From: Polytrichum commune
Lineage: Eukaryota; Streptophyta; Polytrichopsida; Polytrichales; Polytrichaceae
Assembly: GCA_950295325.1 (NCBI GenBank)
Contig: OX485804.1
Coordinates: 36,072,429-36,136,428 of the forward strand
Direction of reading: 5' to 3'
DNA length: 64,000 nt
Part shown: positions 31,826 through 43,484 of the stretch, in pieces
Layout: the number at the start of each line of letters is the position of its first letter
Position numbering within the stretch: the stretch's first letter is position 1
Position numbers and translations under genes: made by a program
The notes under the pieces: generated by a model
The model's database searches: none
What the model saw: only the letters and a program-made list of their open reading frames with translations
Told to the model about the DNA's origin: nothing

Positions 31826-33252
31826 CAAAATGGTTATTTCTAGTAACCCCTCTGTCATCCAGGGCCTCAAAGGTTAGCTAGTCCACATCTAACTAAGGTA
31901 TGTGACCACAACATTTATTCGGGTGTTGTCTCAACTGGTTAGCAATTCTAAATTACAAAGATTGCCATTTCGAATTTCAAAGTCAGAGGTGCATGCCATT
32001 TGAAGAGTCCAAGGTGAAGATTCTCGTCTCTTTAAATGATCACAAAGGTTCTCCCAATCGTATTCACTATTCGACCCTGAATGATAAAACATCTCATCAT
32101 AACACATGTTTTCTTGTGTCCGTGTTTAATGACAAGCCTTGTCACATACCACTCAAGTATAGGTGTAAAGTTTAAGAAGATTGATCACGTACCTTACAAT
32201 GTCATGTTTACCCACCTTTCAATGTGTATTTCAATTAGTTTCAAATGATAGGGGTACCTCTGGTTTAGGGTATTATGGACAAAGCATATGTTTCAGAAAA
32301 GTAAATACCAAGTGCCTTCATTTGTGCACATGTAGCATGTCCCACTCAACAAAACGGTGTCAAAGACAAGTGAGTGGACTATGGACTCGCCAATGAATTA
32401 TACAATGAGAGTACGACATGTCATGTGCAGGCCCACATTCATGAGGATTAAGCAAGTCCATTATAGGATACTCAAGAAGCATCCCACATGAAAGGTGGGG
32501 CAAGGCCTAGATGCGTGACACACATGGATGACCTACACCGAGTACAATCAATTTGGAATATTCCCACCAAATCGTTCTGCAAAAAATTGGGATGTGATCC
32601 AGATTCTGAGTTGTTGGCTTCCAAATCGATCATGAAAGGCCAATCCAACGAGGCAATCAGCATATATATCGGAGCGCTGGAAGTACCCAACTTAGGTATG
32701 TTACAAACTCACCTTGAAATATATTCCTTACTATTTAGCAGCACACCATGGTGTGGTTGACATCGTCCTTTTGCCTCATATGTCAAGAAGATGTGCAAGT
32801 GTGCACATTTGCAGGAGCCCCCTAGTCTGGATTAACGGGAAGCGAATTCAGTCTGCACAGTTTAGTGATGGATAAGTAGCATGTGCAACCACCTTCTTTC
32901 TGGACAACAAAAGGCGGGGCGAGAGACCTGGTAGTTGAGAATTCCTTGTGAAACTCTCTTCTGCAACTCTGTTCTGCTCTGGCTGTGGCTATTGATACAT
33001 CTTCAATGTTACCTTCAGCCTGTGTGTGTTAATCTCATAACACTGAGTGGCTGCAAGCATCCATGCTCCACATTTGGAACTTGATGACTCGCAATCCATA
33101 GCTCCAGTACCTGAGCAATCTGATCAGTCCTGAAGTTGAGACATTCTGTTTTGCCTCGAATTATTGAGGGTTCTATCCTACACTTCGTAAGGGACATGTA
33201 ATAATATTCCTCATTGTTCATCCTTCCACATCTACATCTACCACTGCTTATG
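31826..33252. other. Repeat H copy and probable 3' flank of the kinase gene
   Basis: About 31990-32210 is an H repeat. About 32840-33252 has balanced base composition and may be the 3' UTR of the minus-strand kinase gene. No polyadenylation signal is assigned. Confidence 0.35.
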
Positions 33253-35620
33253 CTATGTGTTGACTGCATCTGGCACTTCGTCATCAAGAAGACTATCTCC
33301 AAAATCTGGGACATCCAATGCTTTGATATCGATCCACTCCATTCCATCGAATTTGATATGAGAATCTTTGCCCCCAAGTTCAGGGAGACTGAAATCAGAA
33401 CCTGATGACTTGCAGGTATATCCAGAGCCAGTATCGTACTGCTGTGATATAGCAGCACTGGGCGGATTCGTAATGATCTCATCAACTATATGGAGATTGA
33501 GCTCTAGCTCCTGGAAAACCTTCCTCATTGGTGGCCTCTGCTTAATGTCAAGGTCTGTGCAGCGTAACCCGAGCTTTGCCATCTGAAGAAGGATTCCATG
33601 ATTGTATGCTGTGGATCTTAGGTTGATGTCAAGAATTTCATCTAGCTGGCCGGATTCTAGTGTGAGCCGGACCTGTTTCAAAAGAGAGTGGTTTCAGAAA
33701 TCTGACTTTTACTTACTTTGTAAACAACAGAAGGCCAGATGATATTGACTGGACTGCCAAGTACAGAAGTAAGCAAACAATCTTAAGAGACACCGACTAC
33801 TACAAGATCAGCATTTACCCAATCTGTAATGTAGTAGGCTGCTTCATCTCGTAGACTATCACAAGCTGGCTTGCCAGTTACAAGTTGTAATAGAACAACT
33901 CCAAAGCTGTGGATATCACATGAAGCCCCTGGATTAGAATTGCAGTTGTAGGAAGGATCAGCATAGCCTGGTGTGCCCGTTGCTCCTGTTAGCATATGTG
34001 TGGCATTTGGCCCAAAATTGGCAATTTTTGCGTGGAAGTTATGGTCCAGTAAGATATTGGTAGGCTTGATGTCCCTATGGATAACAGGTGGATTGCATTC
34101 CTCATGAAGGTATGCTAAACCTGCACATCACACATAATTTGGGGGTCAAATGGAAACCCTGTCCTCTCAATAAACAATGATGAAGCACAAGTTCATGCAA
34201 ACAGGAAAGACAGAGAAGACAAGAGCTTTCAGTGCTTAATAGTCTGCCAGATCACAGCAATACAGAAGGGACAAGAAATGTCAGGCTCTAAGAGTAGTAA
34301 ACTAACCTTTTGCAGCACAAATTGCAACATGCACTCGTTCACGCCATGTCAATGATAAACCTGAACCTCCTGCAAGTCAAAGTACAGCAACGTCATACCA
34401 CAAAACTTTGCTGACCAATCTTAGATGTAAGATAGAACATTTCTAAAATATAGGTGCCGAATTGAATTGAAACACTTAAATTCCTCTGTTGACGCATATA
34501 AATAGACAGGATATTTCACAATGGACGGTTGTAAACAAAATGGTCTCTGAACATTTCACTAAGAACAATTGCAATGGGGTATCTCACTCAACTAATTTTC
34601 TTACGAAAAACAACATTCCACTATCTACAAAGATGCCATACCAAGGAAGTGATCTGCAAGATTTCCATTGGCCACATACTCGTACACAAAAATCTGTTCA
34701 CCTGAGATACACAGGTACTGAGCCAAATTCAGACAATTTGATCCTTCAAACAAAGTTAGCTTGGCTTTTAAGCACCTTGTCACTCTTGATTTCAGCTTCT
34801 GGAACTTAAGAGAATGCATTATCAATGCAGAAAACCTCTAGTTCAGGTTTTCTCGATATAACTTGATTGAATTATCTCCAATCATGATCCATGTACATAG
34901 AACTGTAATAGCAAGCTCAATAAATTCACCTTTTTCCTCACAATATCCGCAAAGGTTTACCAAATGCTTATGATGAAGCTGGGATAGAACCTTGACTTCT
35001 GCACATACATCAATTTGAAAGGAAATTGTCAGAAAGCACATCCAAGTTATTGAGCAATTAAAAGCAACTTACATATGCTTGGAAAGAGACCACATCTGCG
35101 GATACAGGTATACAAGTACCTCACATCTGTACAATCTCTTCTAAGAGAGTAATAGATTTCAAGCACCAGCTCAATAATCCGGAAAGAAAAAGTTAGTGTG
35201 CAAAAAAATTCGGCCATTATCCTTCAACACAGATTTAGTGCTGGAAAACAAGAAGAATAACACCTCATTCACAAAGACATGGGCAGGAATAGGAACTCAG
35301 CAGCATTTCAAGTTGCAACATTATAGGTTTGAGCATACTTTCTTGACTGACGCAGTCTACTTAGATACGTACCATTTTGAAAGTCAGTATGACTTTGTTG
35401 AGATTCTCTTGTTGCTCGCTTTACAGCCACAATTTCATCAGCCGACAATATGGCCTTATAGAGCAACCCAAGCTCGCCATAGTCTAATTTATTCTCGGAG
35501 CTAAAATTGTTAGTGGCCCCCTTGATCTCCTTGTAAGAGTAAGTTCTAGTGTCATAATTGATCACAGCTTTAGTGGATAACCCTAGGCCCAGTCTTAGGC
35601 TTGGATCCTTCTCATCATCT
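33253..35620 (-). CDS. Receptor-like kinase, kinase-domain exons (pseudokinase-like)
   Basis: Six exons read from high to low coordinates with AG/GT borders and consistent phases: 35620-35373, 34998-34930, 34701-34642, 34369-34307, 34120-33819 and 33672-33253 (stop at the end), about 387 codons. Motifs in order: YSYKEIKGATNNFS (typical juxtamembrane entry of plant RLKs); a weak glycine loop YGELGLLYKA; lysine in VAVKRA; FQNEVKVLSQLHHKHLVNL (helix C Glu); GEQIFVYEYVANGNLADHF; GLSLTWRERVHVAICAAKG; YLHEECNPPVIHRDIKPTN; IANFG in place of DFG; GTPGYADPSY in place of the APE-type Glu; SFGVVLLQLVTG. The C-terminal tail is acidic (SLPELGGK...DDEVPDAVN). HRD and the lysine are intact, but NFG and the altered loop and APE argue for weak or absent phosphotransfer. 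Transmembrane and extracellular parts are not resolved upstream. Regulatory signals are not visible. Confidence 0.65.
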
Positions 35621-35875
35621 GGCAGAATTCAGAAAGATATTTCAGTTCATGGAACAAAAAGCTGAAACAGGATATTCATAATGCTTAATAGAATACATGT
35701 TAAAAGATATCTTATTGGAAGAACACCTACAGACAACTCTAACGACTGATCTAGGCCTGATAGAGCTAGATGTGTACAAAAACTTCCGATATACTTCAAT
35801 GAGCCATATTTAGAGCTCAAATTAATCATGCTCATGCAATTGCATCAATTCTTCCGACGAGGCACATACATGTAT

Positions 35876-35985
35876 CTTTGAAGCTGCTTTTCACAGGTGT
35901 CAATATCCCGAAACACGACAACAACTTGCCCCCCATTGGTCAAGTCACTCATGCGCGGACCTGGTGCAACTCCAAGCTGATCCTA
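35876..35985 (-). CDS. Candidate upstream exon of the kinase gene
   Basis: After an AG (reverse strand) the frame reads DQLGVAPGPRMSDLTNGG, then QVVVVFRDIDTCEKQLQRYM, then a GTATGT donor-like sequence. The reading is protein-like, but the phase does not join simply to the next exon, so another exon, a different border or a frame error must intervene. Family not recognised. Confidence 0.3.
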
Positions 35986-37495
35986 TTAACATGGTTGTTG
36001 GCTAAAATTCTCCCTGCTGGACCTGCAAACCAATTTAGTTGTGAGAAGGCAGAGATAGGTTCTTACTACCTTCGACTGTATGCTCTGAGCGAGAACAACC
36101 ACAGAGCTGGAACATAGATGACGTCATTTTCGGCCATAGCACAATGAAAGCGTGATATTACTAATGTCTTCTTGTTTTGCATTACCTATTTTGAGAGAAC
36201 TTTATTGGAGCAACCTCGGAAGAGCGATTAACGTCATAGGTAACCTGTCCTAACTCTGTCCCCGTAAAAGATATTACTCATACTCGCTTAGACATACGCA
36301 AAACTTATTGTGGAGAAACAACAATCTAAAGATTGCACAATGAGAACAAAATGAAGCAGCTACTACAAAGGTGGCTTCTCCAACGGGAAAGCCCCGATTA
36401 TTCAAGTCCGATGTAATAAATGGTTGCAAAACAACTACCAGAAACGCTGAATCTGTGTTTACAGCACAAGACAAGGTCGAGCACCACAAAACTAAAAGGC
36501 TTGGGAGTCTTTGCAGCCTACGCTATTTTAGGTGCACAAGTGCACGGAACTTACAGCAAATAGGCAACGGGTATTATAGTGGTACAGGAGCACTGGCTCG
36601 CCATTCTTGTAGACTGTAAAAGTATCAGACTACAATCTCTAGACAATAGGTAACTCAGGCATTACCACAAGTCGCCAGCTCGCGAGAGACATTTAGGTTA
36701 GCGGCGTTCTGAAAGAAATTGGAATCCACTTTGCACACACACGAGAAGAGGAACTCAAATATCCAGAAATCAGAAGTACTAATGATGCCTTTAAGTCTCA
36801 GTAGCAGAAACCTGAATCGTGGCTCATAAAACAATGATGAAACCTACTGACAACACACAAAGGTCGGTTTACAGTAAGATTGTTATGCAAAAGAACACGG
36901 TGAGGGAGGAGTAAACAAGAAACTGGACAGCTTATTTAGGAAAGGAGAGGATGCACAGCACTGATCGTGCTAGAAGGGCGTCAGTAACAGATGCAGGATG
37001 CCGAGAAACTTGTAGGGACTTCCAGCCATTCAAGCTTCGTGTTAGAGGCGACTCAAAAATGAGTGACCTACTCCTTAGAACAGTCTACGAAGCTCTAGAG
37101 TGATCGACTAAGTAACAATAATGACAATCGAAGTCCTCACATTTGACATGCAAGTCTAACAGAGTGGATATAGCTTCACAAACACAGGGTTAGGAAACCA
37201 CTGAAGATCTGAATTAAGTGTACCTGGAAAGAACTAATCTCCGCGATGCCGGACGCAGTGAAGCCATCACTGTCCTCATATCTTTCGAGATGATGAATTT
37301 CCCAAACGCATGTCTCAAAATTCTGTAGGAAACCTGCTCCTCAATTCACACGGTTCTTGAAACAAAGTGAAGACGCCAGTGAAGATCGTGCTAGTGAAAC
37401 GACAGTGAAGATGACGCCCGATCATTCCTGCTGGCACAGGAAGAAAGCCTCTCCCCAGATTATAACGTCTCAAACATCACACACAACTCCTCTAC
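35986..37495. other. Unique DNA upstream of the kinase exons
   Basis: Largely free of recognisable repeats and with more CG dinucleotides than the flanking intergenic DNA. It probably contains 5' exons, introns or the promoter of the kinase gene, but no exon can be defended. Confidence 0.35.
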
Positions 37496-37775
37496 AAGCC
37501 TCCGCCTCGCAATGTGCGTCCCTCCACTTGCAAGGATTTCCTCAAATACGCCTCGACACACGATCTCCTGCAAATGCGTCAAAGAAGATTGCCTCTCGAA
37601 GGCTTCGCCTCGCAATGTGCATCCTCCGCTTCCAAAAATATCCTCAACCACGCCTCCATAAACTCTCCTGGAAACATGCCCCAAAGAAGAAGCCTCTCGA
37701 AGCCTTCGCCTTCCAATGTGCGCCCTCCGCTTCCAAAAATTTCCTCAAACACGCCTCCACAAACTCTTCCTGTAT
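37496..37775 (+). repeat. 102-bp minisatellite, about 2.8 units
   Basis: Units start at 37496, 37599 and 37700 with AAG(C/G)CTTCGCCT-like text and share 'cctccgcttccaaaaat', 'cctcaaacacgcctcca' and 'caaagaagaagcctctcg'. Because the period is a multiple of three, long open frames appear on both strands. I treat those as by-products. Confidence 0.8.
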
Positions 37776-37780
37776 ATAAG
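37773..37780 (+). promoter_or_regulatory. TATA-box-like element TATATAAG
   Basis: TATATAAG stands immediately after the last minisatellite unit, in a CG-rich setting. About 25-35 nt downstream is a pyrimidine/adenine-mixed stretch that could hold a start site. It would drive plus-strand transcription away from the kinase gene. No matching plus-strand gene is recognised before the transposon nest at 38260. Confidence 0.35.
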
Positions 37781-38256
37781 ATCGGTTCTCGAACGGAAAG
37801 AAAACGACCGAAACAAATTCAACAATTCCACTTCCTCTCAAGCCTCTGCAGCGTCCACCGATTCCTCACGCCACAACAATATTTCCTCTCCGTCAAATCA
37901 CTTCCTAACCGCTCGTAGAAGAGAGAACTCACTCCTCCAACCAAATCACGCCGTCGAACGAGCTGTCCACCACTGCGAGATATGACCTGCTATGATCTCC
38001 CGCTCCCGGAGGCTTGGTCCCCTCTCCCGCCGCACAGGTTTCGGTGTAGACACAAACCAGATAGCTAGAAAAGCGAGCGCATGCAGGCAGCGTGAGATCG
38101 GCGTAGCTTAGTATGCCGCTGAATCAATCGCGGAAAGAATGAAGGCAGGAAGGTAGGCAGGCAGGGAGAACGGGAGGAACACTGTGCAGACGTCCTCGTG
38201 CGACGGGGCAGGCAGCAAACCGGTGTCATAATAATAAAGTTTTGCTTAGTTGAGAG
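37781..38256. other. CG-rich flank of the gene island
   Basis: Balanced composition, with a (AGGCAGG)n-like run near 38148-38166. Possibly the 5' leader or promoter of the kinase gene (minus) or of an unknown plus-strand transcript. No coding frame is credible. Confidence 0.3.
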
Positions 38257-38468
38257 TTAGGGCCACTTCACACACGAGCCAGGAGTCGTGACCACGAAAT
38301 TGTGAGAGCCCAAAAGAAAGTGTCCAAAGACCGTCCCAAGATCATGGAGTGTGGTCACAGGCCCTCGCCCTCGAGTGTAAGGGCCTGTTCACACGGCTCC
38401 CAAGTCACTTGAGGTCAATCCATGAAATCTTAGCCGTTGAGAGCATGGAAGTTGGGACTTACTACTTC

Positions 38469-39464
38469 CTCGGGGAGTTCACTGCGATAATATTAGAAAA
38501 CAACGTGCGGGAAAATATAGGGTAATTTATATTCACAAAAGGAAAAACTTAGAATTTTCTTAGAAGTAATATAGGTGAGTATGTATGATAAAATTTGTAT
38601 TATAAATAATATAGGCTTGATACAAATAACGCATATTTTTAAAATATTTGTAAAAATATACCGTAGGATTTAAGGATCCTAGGTTTTTTTTGAAATAGGG
38701 TGTCCTTTGTGTTCAGAGGTGGGAAGATTTTGGATGAAAAACTACGTCGATTCAATTGAAAAAATGGGATGAAAGATTGATGAGGGCAGATGACAAATTC
38801 ATGGGTTTAGGATTAAAGGCATGCATTATTTGTTGATTATATACTAGTGTTCTTAAAAGCTAGGAATTGTTTTGCAAGATGAACATGACATCTTTCATTT
38901 GCTATGAACAGTTTTGCTAGTGTTTTTAAATGCTAGAAACAATTTCTCAAGATAAATTATAGGAGTTTTGGTTGGTCTTGTGTTTGTCTGCTCCAAGCAG
39001 GATGTTGTAGTATTAACTCTATATCCTTCTACATTATTGCATGGACCCTATTTTTGCTTGCTTTGTTGTTGGTGTTTTAATTGTTTTTTTTACACTCAAT
39101 ATCGTTGTGTTTAATTGTGCGTGTAACTTGATTGAGGAACATGGGCTAATTTTGTTGTTTGAAACTGTTTATGAACACTCTTAATGTAAAACCTTGTTGT
39201 GCCTTGAATTTTGGTGACTTAGTACTTTGCATGCTCTTAAACCATTTGGAGCAAAATCAAATAATTATAATGAACATACCTAGCTTAAAATTAGAGCTTC
39301 ATCAAATTTAAAAGTAATTATAGGGTCATTTAAAAAACAAGAAATTATATAATAATATAATAATACGGTACAAAAAATTAAGGATGGATAATTAAATACC
39401 CCTTGAATAAATACCCTTGTCACGCACGTGTATACATATATACATGTTTAGTGAACTCCCTGAG
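38469..39464. mobile_element. Element C, 996 bp, nested in B
   Basis: Inverted ends CTCGGGGAGTTCACT (38469-38483) and AGTGAACTCCCTGAG (39450-39464), one mismatch in 15. The 8-bp duplication ACTACTTC flanks it at 38461-38468 and 39465-39472. The 8-bp duplication suggests a hAT-type element. The interior is AT-rich with no transposase. Confidence 0.8.
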
Positions 39465-39690
39465 ACTACTTCACACGGGTCCCAAGTCCTAAGTCCCAAG
39501 TTGCTTGAGGTCAATCCATGAAATCTTAGCCGTTGAGAGCATGGAAGTTGGGACTTACTACTTCACACGGGGTCCCAAGTCCTAAGTCCCAAGTCACTTG
39601 AGGTCAATTTGTGCAATCTTAGCCGTTGAGAGCATGGAAGTTGAGACTTACTACTTCACACGGGGTCCCAAGTCCTAAGTCCCAACTATG
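39465..39690 (+). repeat. ~100-bp tandem repeats inside element B
   Basis: Units run 'acttcacacggg(g)tcccaa' ... 'cttgaggtcaat' ... 'ttagccgttgagagcatgg' ... 'ttactacttcacacgg'. Two full units lie here, and a first unit at 38385-38468 is cut by element C. 'aagtcctaagtcccaagt' also contains a 10-bp internal doublet. Confidence 0.8.
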
Positions 39691-40415
39691 ACACGAATGC
39701 CAACATAGCAACATTTTTTGAAGGTAATGTTCAGGACTTGTGTTTGAGAGTTGGGTTGAGCAAAAAGCTAGACCCAACTCTCAAAACAACTCTCGTGAAT
39801 GTTTTGCATGAAATAATCAAGATCCCATTTTAATGATAATGAACTATATTTAGAAGGAAATTAGGTTCAAAAGTTGGGACTTTGCCTCCATGTTGAGACT
39901 TGGGACCTCATGTGAATTGGCCCTAATGTGAAGTCATATGTGATTGGGCCCTCAACCAAATGCTATTTCAATTGATTTCTATTCATTCGGGGTCCTCACA
40001 TACGATTGAATATAATAAATGAATGGTTGTGAGGTTCGGAGTGCCATGGTCTCCGGGTTTTGTGTTAGGCCTACCTTCAAGAGGTGGTTTTTGAAAATAT
40101 TAATCCAAGTGACCATGAAACATGATAAAATCGATACCATGCAAGAATCCATGTAGACTTAACATCCCTCTTGCATTCATTTACTCACTCCGTTGATCCC
40201 TCAAGCATAGTGTGAAGCGAACTTTGACCAACTCCACCTTTTCCACCAATGAGAGTGCTTGAAGTGCAATGTTCACGGGCCCTCTAGCTCGTGTGTGAAG
40301 TGGCCCTTAGGAGGTTGCCCATGTTGTTGCCTCCTATGCTTTCCTTTGCTATTGCTTTGCCTTTGCCTTTGCCCTTGCCTTTTTCTTTTACATTGTACTG
40401 CCACATGTTGGCTGA

Positions 40416-40718
40416 GGGCAAGTTCACACATGAGCCAAGGGCCGTGACCGTGTAACTGAGAGGGCCATTGATTCTCATCCAAAGGCCGTACTACTAACAT
40501 GATCTATCATAATTTACTTAGACTTTCCTCTTATAATGTTATTTATAGTCCACCGTGTAGGAATCCAAATAGAATTTTCATTCATGATAATTTCCTTGGG
40601 CATGTAGGCCTTCACCTTCTAGTGTGAAGTGAACTTGGACGGTCTCTACCTTCTCAACCAAAGAGAGATCTTAGAAGGCAATGGTCACGGGCCTTCAACC
40701 TCATGTGTGAAGTGGCCC
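40416..40718. mobile_element. Short A-family copy A6
   Basis: 303 bp with ends GGGCAAGTTCACACATGAGCC and CCTCATGTGTGAAGTGGCCC. The flanks are TGA and TAT, so the target duplication is not intact. It is separated by only ~110 bp from the nested A copy. Confidence 0.6.
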
Positions 40719-41040
40719 TATGCCACCAGGTTGCAACCCACTAGGCCCTTCCGCCCTCTTTCACTTTTGCCTCCCTTCATTTCCCTACTACTTAGATAGA
40801 TAGATAGAAACTCCGGTCCCTATTAAAGGGGCCGGCGTGAATGAAGTGTCCGTTCGTATTGTCAAAATGACCCGATGCCCACCAGGCAAGGGGAAATTTG
40901 GACAGTACTACTCTCCCCTTTCGAGGATGGACACTATAGTAACCGAGAGACAAAGTAACAGTAACCTACCTTGATTGTTATTACGAATTTACGTCTTTGT
41001 TATAGTATAAGTTGTGATTTGTTGTGTTTGGTGGTCGCCA

Positions 41041-41117
41041 AGTCATGGCTCCTCGGTTGGTTGAGGGAGGATATTTGTAACACTTAAGCGGTCCGGGTTC
41101 AATTCCCGTCTAGTCCG
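41041..41117 (+). other. tRNA-like segment (A and B box)
   Basis: Contains a D-arm-like CCTC-GGTTGGTT-GAGG (41051-41066), a TTTGTAA anticodon-loop-like stretch (41074-41080), and a B-box GGTTCAATTCC (41096-41106) inside a 4-bp stem. The acceptor and anticodon stems do not pair, so it is not a functional tRNA. It may be the head of a tRNA-derived SINE inserted antisense in the LINE 3' UTR. Confidence 0.3.
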
Positions 41118-41289
41118 TTTGAGCGTTTAGTGTGTTATACATGACTTGGTGTTGCTAGTGATTTGTAGGCAGGAAAATTGTACCAACCAACCGGCTCCTT
41201 CCCATCTTCCTAAGCTATTGATGCTTATTACTATTCAATAAATAATGGTCAACATTATGGCCTTTTATCTTATTCTGTTGGTATTGCTT

Positions 41290-42165
41290 GGTTGTTTTCG
41301 ATCCGTCTTTTATGTAAAAGGATTGAACTAGCATATTGTATGGCAATGGTGTTTATTTCTTTGAATGTATGGATTATAGGATTTTGAGGTAGTTTGAATG
41401 TTTGTTCAAGTTGTTTCATTGACGGGTTGTGCGTGGTTCCTCTAGCTCCAGCCGTGATGACTATCAGTGGGTCAACTTTCTAGCCTTGCCTAGTGATGTC
41501 ATTGATTAGTGGTTGGTATTTTTGAATTTTATTGTTAATTGTATCTTGTGGAAATCTGTCATTTGTGTATGTGAATTCAATAAATTGTACCGTGAGGTTA
41601 TTTGTTGGGTGTGGTGGTGGGGTACTTTGGTGTGGGAGTTCTTTAATACACAGGAGGTCGGGTTTGAATCGTGCGTTGCAGTGGCATCTTTGTTGTGCAC
41701 ATGTACATGGTAGAAGCCATGTGGGGACTGTATTTTCTTGTGGATTGTTGTTGAATGTCCCTGCATTCATGAGGATGTAACATCTTGATTTTTGCGATGA
41801 TAGAATTAATTTTCTTAGTTCCCATACTGCTTTGTTATGCCTTTTGGTTCTTAGGGCATGTATATGGTGTTGGTTGCATTTTAACAGTATATGTAACCAT
41901 GTATCTGCATCAGAGGAGTTGCAAATTGGGCATGTGATAGATGGAAATCTTTCTATCCCAAAAAATAGTTGTTTTCTGGCATTGCCCATGTATTGTCCAG
42001 TTCGGAATTTTAGTATGCATGTTTTTTGTGAGTTTGATATTGCAGGGTTAGACCATAAATTATTAGATATTGTATTATTTATATCAGGGTTCATTGTCCA
42101 TTTACTAATGTTTGGGAATTGTTCTGACATGGTTTTTAGGTTATTATCTCGGTCGTGTTTAGTGA
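41290..42165 (-). pseudogene. LINE C-terminal fragment: zinc finger and PD-(D/E)XK-like nuclease
   Basis: Aligned to the full-length element from the end of RNase H onward: FRTGQYMGNARK, C-x2-C finger (CPIC...H...C), TAGTFNNNP-like stretch, CTCAQQRCHC, KPDLLCI, FIEFTY, IQKYQPLI. One in-frame TAG follows ITRQG where the other copies have Trp (GWK). The frame then continues with PLIVITAGARG and ends at TAA near 41290. PD, E-x-T and K..KY are all kept despite strong divergence. Confidence 0.8.
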
Positions 42166-42263
42166 TGTATGTTTCAAGGCATCTACTACTTACCTCATAT
42201 GTACAATTAGGTTTCCCACACTAATTTATCCACATTCCACACTATTTGAGTATATATTCACTA

Positions 42264-42776
42264 CACCGTTTATTGTCACTTACCCTATTCTTTAGCCGTA
42301 TGCTAGGTTACACTAATGAGCACCAACTTCACTATTAGTGCCATCTCATGACATGTGGCATTCAAGTGCGCTTATCATTATCTTGGCATGAGTATGTCTA
42401 ATAGTGTTATGAGGTGTATGTTATACATTGGTCTACAAGTTGACTAAAAGTGTACACAAATGACACTTGGCGTTAGTATGCTCAACATGTCTTCCTCTTG
42501 CATGCTAAAATGTAAACACATGACACTTGCCAATAGTATGCCTGATAATATCTTCCCCTTGCATACTAGAACACAAAACTATCATCTCAAGTATTACAAT
42601 GCGCTACGCTAAATGTCATGAAGTAAATAAAATTTCACTTCAAAAATCACTTGTGTTGAAGCATGGTACCATATGAACAATCATGGGACATGACACTTTG
42701 AGACCTCTAGGCATCTAGGCACCTAGTTGAGGCCCTTCACAATTAGTGTATGTGATACTAAATTCCATAAATGGTG
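42264..42776. mobile_element. I-family MITE, copy I2
   Basis: 513 bp. Left end CACCGTTTATTGTCACTTAC, right end inverted ...CCATAAATGGTG, TA on both sides. Same body as I1 and I3, in the same orientation. Confidence 0.7.
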
Positions 42777-43484
42777 TACCATATTAACAAGGTGCACAAA
42801 TTTTTCAGTATGAATTCTATATGGATAAATAAATAAAGTCATAAGTTTTGTGATCTAATTTTAACCCAAGGTGATTTGCATGGAAAAGGAGGCACCTCAT
42901 TCACAAAGGCAACTTGATCACACATGTTTGTGTACTTTATGTGTGCAATTAGGTTGCCCCATATTAATTTATTGTTGTTCCACACCATTTTGAATATTTA
43001 CTACCATGTTAGCAAATGCATTGAATGTTTCTTTACCGTGATTACCATACATGTGAATAAACAAAGTATGCATGGGTGAAGAGCCGACCTAGTTGTGAAG
43101 GCAACCTAACCACCCATATCAATGTAGTCATCATTTGAGTCCTCAACCACCTATGAGGCATTCTTAGGTTTATAGTAAGGGTGAATTTCCATTCATGTAT
43201 GAGATCCAAGAAACTTCAAAATCGAGCAATCATATTTGTCGAGAACAAGACTATGGACCCAACAAATTTACACTAGGGTTTGGGTCCAAGGTTCGAAAGA
43301 GACGAGGTGACACTAATGTTACATCACTTTTCCACCATATCTCAACAGTCTACGCTCCATAAGATGCCCCTCCTAGTTTGAGAAACCACTACTTGTTGAA
43401 TCTTGGGTCCAATCTTAAGTTGAAAATAAGGTCCATCGAGGGGTGTTTTGAACCCCACATATCTTGAACCCAAACCCTAAACTA
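42777..43484. other. Repeat S and M pieces
   Basis: About 42930-43010 resembles 42194-42262 and 52805-52870 ('tgtgcaattaggttgcccc', 'ttccacac'), so LINE copy 3 inserted into this repeat S. About 43190-43470 matches repeat M at 4400-4730. No gene. Confidence 0.5.

Larger units (their letters stand above)
38381..39923. mobile_element. Element B, Harbinger-like, nested in A
   Basis: Left end GGGCCTGTTCACACGG, right end CATGTGAATTGGCCC, flanked by TAA on both sides (38378-38380 and 39924-39926). Without element C it is about 540 bp. It carries about three units of a ~100-bp tandem repeat (next entries). The GGGCC terminus and TWA duplication resemble Tourist/Harbinger MITEs. Confidence 0.8.
38260..40306. 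mobile_element. A-family MITE containing nested elements B and C
   Basis: Ends GGGCCACTTCACACACGAG and CTCGTGTGTGAAGTGGCCC, flanked by TTA on both sides (38257-38259 and 40307-40309). With the inserted element B and its TAA removed, the remaining length is about 500 bp, the same as other A copies, and the text rejoins as 'tgtaatgtgaagtc'. Confidence 0.85.
40795..42183 (-). mobile_element. 5'-truncated LINE copy 3, diverged
   Basis: A minus-strand copy of the C-terminal LINE region with a ~500-bp 3' UTR and a (CTAT)n tail. It is bordered by the 10-bp duplication CTACTACTTA (40785-40794 and 42184-42193). The last part of the UTR shares 'attcacgccgg' and adjacent text with the full-length element. 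Much more diverged than copy 2, so it is a separate subfamily or older. Confidence 0.8.

Noticed and set aside
37357..37985. Overlapping plus- and minus-strand ORFs as a proline/serine-rich protein gene
   Set aside because: The frames arise from a 102-bp tandem repeat, a multiple of three, and carry no domain.
41041..41117. Functional tRNA gene
   Set aside because: Acceptor and anticodon stems do not pair; only D-arm and T-arm features are present.
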